Part shown: positions 1 to 5,816 of the stretch, piece after piece | Layout of the letters: each line of letters opens with the position of its first letter | Numbering within the stretch: the first letter of the stretch is position 1 | Assembly: GCA_002455375.1 (NCBI GenBank) | Contig: DKKR01000075.1 | Location: forward strand, 1-10,643 | From: Bacteroidetes bacterium UBA6661 | GTDB taxonomy: Bacteria > Bacteroidota > Bacteroidia > AKYH767-A > OLB10 | Length of the DNA: 10,643 bases | Direction of reading: 5' to 3' | Notes under the pieces: generated by a model | What the model was told of the DNA's origin: nothing | Databases searched by the model: none | Seen by the model: the letters and a program-made list of their open reading frames with translations, nothing else | Program-made: the position numbers and the translations under genes

Positions 1-181
1 AGGAGTTATAAGAGAAGAGCGTAATTTATTTTCTTATATATGATGAATACCAAATTGATTTTTTAATGGTAAAGCATCTGCTTTAAAATGTAATATTACT
101 TCTGAATAGATAGTTTTTCCACCAACTTAATATTTATATTGCTAGTGAATAAGTGTATTGTAATTACATATTATTTGAATT
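1..181. other. AT-rich stretch without a recognisable gene
   Basis: No complete gene is visible. On the plus strand two frames are open from the left edge and close almost at once, with a TAA at 22-24 (seven codons, reading RSYKRRA) or a TGA at 41-43. Either could be the tail of a rightward gene that starts outside the window, but neither fragment can be identified. From about 44 to 181 the sequence is very AT-rich with stops in all frames. It leads directly into the terminator at 182-218, so the simplest reading is the 3' untranslated region of an upstream plus-strand gene. A small RNA ending at that terminator is also possible, but I see no promoter element for one. Confidence 0.4.
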
Positions 182-218
182 AGCCGCTTCCCAACTGGCA
201 GGAAGCGGTTTTATTTTT
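182..218 (+). terminator. Intrinsic (Rho-independent) terminator, rightward
   Basis: CCGCTTCC at 184-191 pairs perfectly with GGAAGCGG at 201-208 around a 9-nt loop. One G-U pair (183/209) and one A-T pair (182/210) extend the stem to 10 bp. A T-rich tract (TTTTATTTTT, 209-218) follows on the plus strand, which makes this a textbook terminator for rightward transcription. On the minus strand the sequence after the hairpin (CTAATTCAAAT) has no U tract, so it is a poorer terminator for the leftward gene whose stop lies at 211-213. The T tract overlaps the last codons of that minus-strand gene. Confidence 0.85.
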
Positions 219-1101
219 CTAGTAAAGCAAGAAGTATTTCTATTTCCTCAGATTTCTCTGTAAGGCCCGATTTGTTGAACGAAAAATTCAAGTTGTGCAA
301 AATGCGTCTGATAATATCTGTATTGCTGCAAGGTGTAATAAATTTTTTATCAGACGGCAGTTTCAGTTTCCTCAAATAAAGATCAATTTCATCTTTCCCG
401 AATACAGAGCCTCGGCTGAATGCATTGATAAAAAACAATATATTATCTTCAGGAAAAGCATACTCTGCAAATTTGTCTTTATGTAATGTCTGATAGCATA
501 ATACAAAATGTTCAGGCAGATTTACACCATAAACAGGAATGTCAAGATCCTGAGCAACGATTGCATAAATTACACTTAATAGAATAGGGTTACCTCTTTT
601 ACTTTCAATTACTGTATTTATAAATGAGTTTTGAGGTGAGTGAAAATTAGCTGTATTGCCGTTAAAACCAAACTCTACAAAAAGAACCTGATTAAGAATT
701 CTGACTTGTTCTAAAGGGGTGTCGTTGGGTTGAAGGTCATCCCAAACACGTCTTCTTACTTCGCTAAAAAATACATTTATGGAGTCTTCATCTAAGTCGG
801 GATATTGATAACGTGCAATAGCTATTAAACCGGTAAGTAAATTCTTTTGATTGTGTTCTTTCCAGTTTGTCAATTCTGTTTTTACTGCTTCAAACTGAAT
901 TTTATGTACAATATTTTCAATTCGTGTTTGTAATAAGGCATCAAGTGATTGGCTCCATTTTTCTTCTAACAAAGGAATAGCCGGTTTACCTATTTCCAAA
1001 AAGTGACTCAGAAGTGATTCGTAAACCGTTTCATCTTCATCATCAAGCAGGCTTATCATAGCAAGAAGTTCCTGATTGTTTGGTTTTTGATTTTCTGTCA
1101 T
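211..1101 (-). CDS. SirB1/transglutaminase-like (Transglut_core2) family protein
   Basis: This 296-aa protein matches the SirB1 family. The conserved core is seen as KRGNPILLSVIYAIVAQ around residues 168-184, then YGVNLPEHFVL at 191-201 and a FINAFSRG segment at 224-231, where the family usually has an F-I-D-P-F-like motif. Residues 20-75 are helical and HEAT-like (GKPAIPLLEEKW at 38-49). The core has no cysteine at the place where true transglutaminases and proteases carry the nucleophile; a serine (about S175) is nearby. This is usual for the family, so it is probably a structural or binding module. Biochemical function is unknown. The longest frame starts at 1131, but that start is upstream of a TAnnTTTG promoter element, so I choose the ATG at 1101 (MTENQK). 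It is divergent from the THUMP methyltransferase. Confidence 0.8.
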   Translation of the reverse strand: MTENQKPNNQELLAMISLLDDEDETVYESLLSHFLEIGKPAIPLLEEKWSQSLDALLQTRIENIVHKIQFEAVKTELTNWKEHNQKNLLTGLIAIARYQYPDLDEDSINVFFSEVRRRVWDDLQPNDTPLEQVRILNQVLFVEFGFNGNTANFHSPQNSFINTVIESKRGNPILLSVIYAIVAQDLDIPVYGVNLPEHFVLCYQTLHKDKFAEYAFPEDNILFFINAFSRGSVFGKDEIDLYLRKLKLPSDKKFITPCSNTDIIRRILHNLNFSFNKSGLTEKSEEIEILLALLEK

Positions 1102-1106
1102 TAGTG

Positions 1107-1139
1107 CAAAGTTAAGCCAGTACAAAGACAATATTACAA
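1107..1139 (-). promoter_or_regulatory. Bacteroidota-type promoter for the SirB1-like gene
   Basis: On the minus strand, TAACTTTG (1114-1107) matches the -7 consensus TAnnTTTG. A TTG (1139-1137) lies 22 bp upstream, within the spacing accepted for a -33 element in this phylum. Only 5 nt (CACTA) separate the -7 element from the ATG at 1101. This is the only promoter in the window where both elements are seen. Confidence 0.7.
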
Positions 1140-1222
1140 CGTTGAATTGAAATGTTTAATATTTTAAGCTGAGTTTTTAAGATTACGTGTTAAACTTTTT
1201 CAATGCTGATTATACTAAAACC

Positions 1223-1230
1223 TACCTTTG
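1223..1230 (+). promoter_or_regulatory. -7 element TACCTTTG for the THUMP methyltransferase
   Basis: TACCTTTG matches the TAnnTTTG consensus and is followed 18 nt later by the ATG at 1249. The TTG read as a possible start at 1228 is the last three bases of this element. No clear TTG -33 element lies at the expected distance; the region there reads TTTTTCAATG. Confidence 0.65.
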
Positions 1231-1248
1231 CGCGAAATTAAACTTTCA

Positions 1249-2382
1249 ATGAAAGGTCAGGAGACATTTTTTATCAGTTGTGCACCACATGTTGTGCCGT
1301 GGTTAAAGCAGGAATTGGATGACTTAGGTTACAAACCTTTTGATGAAAATTATACAGGATTGTTTATTAAAGCAGCATTTGAACGTTGTATGGAGTTAAA
1401 CTTTCAACTCACTACAGCAAGCAGGGTACTTTGGTTGGTTGATAAATTTACTGCAACAGACCAGAAACAATTGTATAATAAACTTAGCCGCATCAGGTGG
1501 TCAGATTATTTTTCGGAGAAAAAGTACATCACCATTACGTCTCAAACTAATCATCCATCAATCAACAATAGTATGTTTTTGAATCAGCTATGTAAGGATG
1601 CAGTGGTAGATTTTTTTCAAAGTCATTATAATATTCGTCCCGATTCAGGACCATTACGCAGTGAGGTGGTTATTCATCTGCATTGGCAGGAAAATAAAGC
1701 ATGGGTATATCTCGACACTTCCGGTGAACAATTAAACAAACATGGTTACCGTCAGAATCCATTTAAGGCACCTGTGCAAGAAAATCTGGCAGCAGCAATT
1801 ATAAAAGCAACAGGATGGGATAAGAAAAGTGCGTTTATTAATCCCATGTGTGGTAGTGGCACCTTTGCAATTGAAGCAGCTTTGATGGCAGGAAATAAAT
1901 TGCCTTTGCTGTCCAGATCGAATTTCGGATACATGCACTTGTTCGACTTTAACAAAAAAAAGTTTGAGATGCTTCGCAGTGAACTTGCATTGAAAAGTAA
2001 TTTTGACAACATGCCTGCCATCATTGCAACAGATAACAATGGTTATGCAATAAAGGCCATACGAGAAAATGCAGAACGTGCCGGAGTTGATGTTTTTATC
2101 GAAATGAATAAATGTGATTTTGCAGAAACTTTAATTCCTGAAGGCAACGGTGTTATTGTAATTAATCCTCCTTATGGTGAAAGATTGGGGGAGAATATGG
2201 ATTTGGAAGCTCTTTATAAGTCAATTGGTGATTTCTTCAAACAAAAATGTAAGGGAAAGACAGGTTTTATTTTTACCGGTGACCTGACACTTGCAAAGAA
2301 AGTAGGGCTGCGAACTTCAGCCCGCATTCCGTTCTACAATGGAACTATTGAGTGTCGCTTGCTTAAATATGATTTATATTAA
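1249..2382 (+). CDS. THUMP domain class I SAM-dependent rRNA methyltransferase (RlmL N-terminal type)
   Basis: A 377-aa protein expected to methylate guanine N2 in RNA, most likely 23S rRNA, using S-adenosylmethionine. A ferredoxin-like/THUMP region covers roughly residues 1-155. A linker with LNKHGYR (162-168) and APVQENLAAAII (174-185) leads to the Rossmann methyltransferase domain. SAM motif I is PMCGSGTFAIEAA (199-211) and the catalytic N-P-P-Y motif is NPPYGERLG (306-314), typical of base-amino methylation. It resembles the N-terminal half of E. coli RlmL but is a stand-alone enzyme, as is common in this phylum; exact site specificity cannot be read. The TTG at 1228 is rejected as a start because it lies within the promoter; ATG 1249 gives the family-typical N-terminus MKGQETFF. 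Its stop is 2 bp from the stop of the convergent yigZ-like gene. Confidence 0.88.
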   Translation: MKGQETFFISCAPHVVPWLKQELDDLGYKPFDENYTGLFIKAAFERCMELNFQLTTASRVLWLVDKFTATDQKQLYNKLSRIRWSDYFSEKKYITITSQTNHPSINNSMFLNQLCKDAVVDFFQSHYNIRPDSGPLRSEVVIHLHWQENKAWVYLDTSGEQLNKHGYRQNPFKAPVQENLAAAIIKATGWDKKSAFINPMCGSGTFAIEAALMAGNKLPLLSRSNFGYMHLFDFNKKKFEMLRSELALKSNFDNMPAIIATDNNGYAIKAIRENAERAGVDVFIEMNKCDFAETLIPEGNGVIVINPPYGERLGENMDLEALYKSIGDFFKQKCKGKTGFIFTGDLTLAKKVGLRTSARIPFYNGTIECRLLKYDLY

Positions 2383-2384
2383 AA

Positions 2385-3002
2385 TCAGAAGAGCGCTTTT
2401 ATCTTTATTTTTTCTTTCAACAGGTAATTTTCCGTTAGTGCTTTTAGAAAATGATCAGAAAAAGTTTTTTTTGTTTTTACTACTAAAGTCAAAGTGTCTG
2501 CAGTAGAAGTTTGAGTCAAAGTCGCTTTATGTTGTTTGACGATTTTCATCACCTCTGCCATTTCTTCAAACGACATTTGAAGCTCGTATTCTTCTTCTAT
2601 TTCTTTTTCAATAATTGTGTTTTGCTCTATGGCTGCTTCTGCAGCACTTCTGTAGGCCTGTATCAACCCGGGGACACCAAGTAAAGTGCCACCAAAGTAA
2701 CGGACTACAACAATAAGAATATTTGTTAAGTCGTTAGATTGAATGACTGCGTAAATGGGGCGACCGGCAGTGTTGGATGGCTCCCTGTCATCATACCAGC
2801 GGAAAATATTTTTATAAGGCCCTAAGCGATAAGCATAACAGTGATGATTTGCTTTAGGATGCTCTTTTTTTATTCGTTCAAGAACAGATTTACATTCATT
2901 TTCCGTTTCAACATAGTAGGCAAAAGCCAGAAACCTGCTGCCTTTATCTCTGAAAACACCTTCAGAGTGACCAATAATTGATTTATAGTTTGTTTCAAAC
3001 AT
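2385..3002 (-). CDS. yigZ: YigZ/IMPACT family protein (UPF0029)
   Basis: A 205-aa protein with the two-domain layout of bacterial YigZ. The N-terminal UPF0029/IMPACT domain (about 10-125) carries the signatures HCYAYRLG (54-61), DDREPSNTAGRPI (71-83) and VVRYFGGTLLGVPGL (99-113). A C-terminal DUF1949-like ferredoxin fold (about 137-195) follows. The family is linked to translation by similarity of its N-domain to eukaryotic IMPACT, which affects Gcn2 signalling; the bacterial role is not settled. It is the last gene of a three-gene minus-strand operon. Its ATG (3002-3000) begins immediately after the TAA of the transporter gene (3005-3003) with no spacer, which suggests translational coupling. 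Family assignment is firm; function is not. Confidence 0.9.
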   Translation of the reverse strand: MFETNYKSIIGHSEGVFRDKGSRFLAFAYYVETENECKSVLERIKKEHPKANHHCYAYRLGPYKNIFRWYDDREPSNTAGRPIYAVIQSNDLTNILIVVVRYFGGTLLGVPGLIQAYRSAAEAAIEQNTIIEKEIEEEYELQMSFEEMAEVMKIVKQHKATLTQTSTADTLTLVVKTKKTFSDHFLKALTENYLLKEKIKIKALF

Positions 3003-3863
3003 TTATTGTGACAATATAATGATTGCTGCTACTGCAAGGGTAACACCAACACGGCTTTGTGTATTTTTCTTTTCTTGAAATAAAATAACAGAAAGTAAAA
3101 AGTTCAACAGCACAACACCTGAGTTTATTATGATAAATGCTTTACCACTGTCCTCATGAAATTCCTGAAGTGCTGCAATCATATAGTAAAGAGAAATAAA
3201 ATTAAAGAAACCTAAAATAATTCCTGCAATGATATTGCTGAATTTGTTTCCTCCTATGGATTTGTTTTTTTTAAATAAAAGAACAAAACTGCCAATAATT
3301 GCAGCAGAGAAAAATACTAACGATAGGAAACCACTACTGCCTGCATTGTCAGTAAAGACATGCTGTGTATATTTGATTGAAGCATCAACTAAACCTGCAC
3401 CTGCAAAAACCAATAGCGGTAGTTTCCAACCGGATTCTGATGATTCAGGGTTACTTCCCCTAGCTGATAAATAAACTGCTGAAAGTGCCATTAACAACCC
3501 TATTGTTTTAAGCAGAGAGAAAGTTTCATTGTACAGGTAAACAGCAAGCAAAGCGGGAATTACTAACGACATTTTGCTGGCAATGGTTGTTGAAGCAACT
3601 CCATTCTTTTGTGATGATAAAGCAGTGAGATAAAATACGCCAATAAACAAGCATCCACTCAGAAGATAATAAGGGAAATAGCTTGCCACAAATCCGGCAA
3701 TTGAGCTGAAGGTTTGCTTTGAATACAAGGTATAACAAATACCTGCTGTAAAATAATTATATGTTAATGCATGGATATTGCTGATTTTATAACGAGCGAA
3801 TAATTTAAGTATGACAAAGAGAAGAGAGGCAAACAGTACTGCCATGAAAACGGTAACTGTCAT
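3003..3863 (-). CDS. DMT superfamily (EamA-like) membrane transporter
   Basis: A 286-aa very hydrophobic protein with about ten transmembrane helices, at roughly residues 2-20, 31-47, 63-83, 90-111, 117-134, 147-165, 177-197, 208-229, 243-262 and 270-284. These form two five-helix halves, the classic drug/metabolite transporter duplication. A polar loop (136-146, rich in S, E and N) separates the halves. An ASKMSLVIPALLAVYLYNE segment at 95-113 fits the end of the first EamA repeat, where a glutamate-bearing turn follows helix 4. The substrate cannot be read. It sits between ribD and the YigZ gene, overlapping ribD by ATGA (start 3863, ribD stop at 3860), so it is co-translated with a riboflavin enzyme. 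Export or import of a flavin-related compound is only a guess from this context. Confidence 0.82.
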   Translation of the reverse strand: MTVTVFMAVLFASLLFVILKLFARYKISNIHALTYNYFTAGICYTLYSKQTFSSIAGFVASYFPYYLLSGCLFIGVFYLTALSSQKNGVASTTIASKMSLVIPALLAVYLYNETFSLLKTIGLLMALSAVYLSARGSNPESSESGWKLPLLVFAGAGLVDASIKYTQHVFTDNAGSSGFLSLVFFSAAIIGSFVLLFKKNKSIGGNKFSNIIAGIILGFFNFISLYYMIAALQEFHEDSGKAFIIINSGVVLLNFLLSVILFQEKKNTQSRVGVTLAVAAIIILSQ

Positions 3864-4897
3864 ACGTTGTAAAATATTTTTAATGTATCGTCTGCAATAG
3901 TTGTTATTTCGGAAGGTGAAATTGAAAATTCAGGTGCCTTGATTCCACGGATTAATTGTTTCTTAGCAGTAAACACTCTTCCTTCATCCCACAAATTATT
4001 TTGAATAAATAATTGAAGTGTTTTTGTTCCACCTTCAATTATTACTGATTGGATGTTAAGCTGATATAATACATTTAGAATTTGAGTTGCAGGATTTTCC
4101 TGAAAGTTAATTTTTATGTAATTAATGTTGTTCTCACTAATTTCTTTCTTCTGATTTATTAAAATAGTTTTAACAGAACCATCAAACAAATGATGTGATG
4201 TGGGAATAGCTAAGTTTTTGTCGATGACAACTCTTATTGGAGCATTTCCCTCCCATAGTCTGCTATTCAGTTGAGGGTTGTCAATGATAGCAGTTTTTGT
4301 TCCTACCAATATAGCCTGCTCTTCTGTCCGCCATTTATGTGATAGTGTTTTACTAAAGGTGTTACTTATAGAATATTGTTGTTGGGTATTTTCAGGAGCA
4401 ATAAAACCATCAGCACTTTCTGCCCATTTTAATATGATATAAGGTCTGTGCTTTTCATGATAGGTAAAAAATCTTCTGTTTGAAAAACGACATGCATCAT
4501 TTAGCATTGGTGTAAGGACTTCCACATTGTTTTGCTGAAGATAGCTAATTCCTTTACCATTAACTTTAGTGGTTGTATCGAGGGTGCCAACAATAACTTT
4601 TTTAATTCCTTCCTGAACAATTCGCTCACAGCAGGGCGGTGTTTTACCGTAATGTGAACAGGGTTCTAATGAAACATAAAGTGTTGAAAGCGGAATTAGA
4701 GATTTATTTTCTACACTGTTTATTGCATTGACTTCTGCATGTGCTTCTCCTGCGCGTTGATGATAGCCTTCTCCAATAATTTTATTTTCAAAAACAAGAA
4801 CACTGCCCACCATGGGATTTGGTATCGTTTGTCCTGATGCCATTTTAGCTAATTCAAGACAGCGATGCATTATTGTTTCGTCAAAAGTCATAAACAT
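3860..4897 (-). CDS. ribD: Riboflavin biosynthesis protein RibD (bifunctional deaminase/reductase)
   Basis: Catalyses deamination of 2,5-diamino-6-ribosylamino-4(3H)-pyrimidinone 5'-phosphate and then NADPH-dependent reduction of the ribosyl side chain, the second and third steps of riboflavin synthesis from GTP. Numbered from ATG 4897 (345 aa), the N-terminal deaminase shows PNPMVGSVLV (26-35), the zinc/catalytic HAEVNAI (53-59; H53 ligand, E55 proton shuttle) and PCSHYGKTPPC (79-89; C80 and C89 ligands). NGKG (113-116) leads to the reductase domain, with LKWAESADGFIA (156-167), DNPQLNSR (206-213) and EGGT (288-291). Both active sites look intact. The longest frame starts at a TTG (4909) inside the -7 element, so ATG 4897 is preferred; ATG 4891 is also possible. 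First gene of the ribD-transporter-yigZ operon, divergent from prmC. Confidence 0.93.
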   Translation of the reverse strand: MFMTFDETIMHRCLELAKMASGQTIPNPMVGSVLVFENKIIGEGYHQRAGEAHAEVNAINSVENKSLIPLSTLYVSLEPCSHYGKTPPCCERIVQEGIKKVIVGTLDTTTKVNGKGISYLQQNNVEVLTPMLNDACRFSNRRFFTYHEKHRPYIILKWAESADGFIAPENTQQQYSISNTFSKTLSHKWRTEEQAILVGTKTAIIDNPQLNSRLWEGNAPIRVVIDKNLAIPTSHHLFDGSVKTILINQKKEISENNINYIKINFQENPATQILNVLYQLNIQSVIIEGGTKTLQLFIQNNLWDEGRVFTAKKQLIRGIKAPEFSISPSEITTIADDTLKIFYNV

Positions 4898-4906
4898 TCG
4901 TTGTGG

Positions 4907-4914
4907 CAAAATTA
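4907..4914 (-). promoter_or_regulatory. -7 element TAATTTTG of the ribD operon
   Basis: TAATTTTG on the minus strand matches TAnnTTTG. It is followed by 9 nt (CCACAACGA) and then the ATG at 4897. The expected -33 position falls on or beside the -7 element of the divergent prmC promoter, and no TTG is seen at standard spacing. No RFN (FMN) riboswitch is possible here: the leader is only a few nucleotides long. Confidence 0.6.
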
Positions 4915-4934
4915 AAATAAATGATGCGTTTAAT

Positions 4935-4942
4935 TAGCTTTG
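4935..4942 (+). promoter_or_regulatory. -7 element TAGCTTTG of prmC
   Basis: TAGCTTTG matches TAnnTTTG and lies 5 nt (CAACA) before the ATG at 4948. It is inside the longest prmC reading frame, which begins at 4921, and so excludes that upstream start. No TTG is found 17-23 bp upstream; that region (ATTAAAATAAATGA) is occupied by the divergent ribD promoter. Confidence 0.65.
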
Positions 4943-4947
4943 CAACA

Positions 4948-5784
4948 ATGACATTAAAAGAAATTATCAGTTCTTTTCAGGCAGAGGTTGATTTAATCTA
5001 TGACAAAAGCGAAAGTGTTGCTATCACCAGGTTGGTTATAGAACATGTTTTCGGTTCAGACTACCAGACAAGCAATACTGTAATAGTAAATGTGTCACAG
5101 GAAACCTTAATTCATCAATATCTGGAACGTTTACGCAATTACGAACCAATACAATATATTTTAGGTCAGGCATGGTTCTGTAATCATATTTATAAAGTTA
5201 ACTCAAGTGTGCTTATCCCACGACCGGAAACAGAAGAATTGATTCTGCTTATGAAACAGAATCTGAAATCAGAACATGTTGGATCAATAATTGAAATAGG
5301 TACAGGTTCGGGTTGCATTGCTATTGAGTTGTCATTGCTGTTTCCAAAAGCTTTGGTGAAGGCAACAGATATTTCAGCAGAAGCTATAAACGTTGCAATT
5401 AAGAATGCTTCTGATTTGGGTGCTTCGGTTACGTTTGTTAACGAATCGGTGTTTGATTCAGGCACAGAAACACTACAGTCGAAGGTAGATATAATTGTTT
5501 CAAATCCACCATATATTGCGCAGCATGAAGCCAAGGAGATGCATCCCAATGTATTGAAGTGGGAGCCACACACAGCCTTGTTTGTAAAGGAGCATCCACT
5601 TGAGTTTTATATTACAATAGCCGCCCTGGCAACGAAAATACTGAATGAAAACGGCTATGTATTTTTAGAGCTCAATCCAACTTATGCCAATCAGATAGCA
5701 CAGTGTTTTAAAGATAAAGGTTTTAATCAAGTTGAAATAATAAAGGATATTTCAGGCAAGGAGCGTTTTTTAAAAGTGCAGTGA
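4948..5784 (+). CDS. prmC: Peptide chain release factor N5-glutamine methyltransferase PrmC (HemK)
   Basis: Methylates the glutamine of the GGQ motif of release factors RF1/RF2 in the cytoplasm, which is needed for efficient termination. From ATG 4948 the protein is 278 aa, the normal family length. A helical N-terminal substrate-binding domain (about 1-75) ends in IQYILGQAWF (68-77). Then come the family hallmark PRPETEEL (91-98), SAM motif I EIGTGSGCIAIEL (116-128), an acidic residue at D141 (ATDIS) for the cofactor, and the catalytic NPPY (186-189). The start at 4921 would add nine residues and place the promoter inside the gene, so I reject it; MTLKEI is a family-typical N-terminus. Divergent from ribD and convergent with uvrA, 17 bp between the stops. 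Confidence 0.92.
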   Translation: MTLKEIISSFQAEVDLIYDKSESVAITRLVIEHVFGSDYQTSNTVIVNVSQETLIHQYLERLRNYEPIQYILGQAWFCNHIYKVNSSVLIPRPETEELILLMKQNLKSEHVGSIIEIGTGSGCIAIELSLLFPKALVKATDISAEAINVAIKNASDLGASVTFVNESVFDSGTETLQSKVDIIVSNPPYIAQHEAKEMHPNVLKWEPHTALFVKEHPLEFYITIAALATKILNENGYVFLELNPTYANQIAQCFKDKGFNQVEIIKDISGKERFLKVQ

Positions 5785-5816
5785 TTTAGTAATAAATAAT
5801 ATCAGACTTCTGCACT
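5775..5816 (-). terminator. Possible bulged hairpin between convergent prmC and uvrA
   Basis: The arm AGTGCAGTGAT (5775-5785) pairs with ATCA (5801-5804) and CTGCACT (5810-5816), giving 11 base pairs with a 5-nt bulge and a 15-nt loop. Both genes' TGA stop codons lie in the stem. In the uvrA direction it ends in a short U run (TTTT, then A residues). With the large loop, bulge and short tail this is a weak terminator candidate at best, and it overlaps the end of both coding regions. Confidence 0.28.

Noticed and set aside
4898..4947. FMN riboswitch before ribD
   Set aside because: The space between the -7 element and the ribD start is under 20 nt, too short for an RFN element, and no such conserved stems are present.
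5190..5573. A 127-codon minus-strand frame inside prmC
   Set aside because: It is antisense to the conserved methyltransferase core of prmC, has no promoter element, and resembles no protein family.
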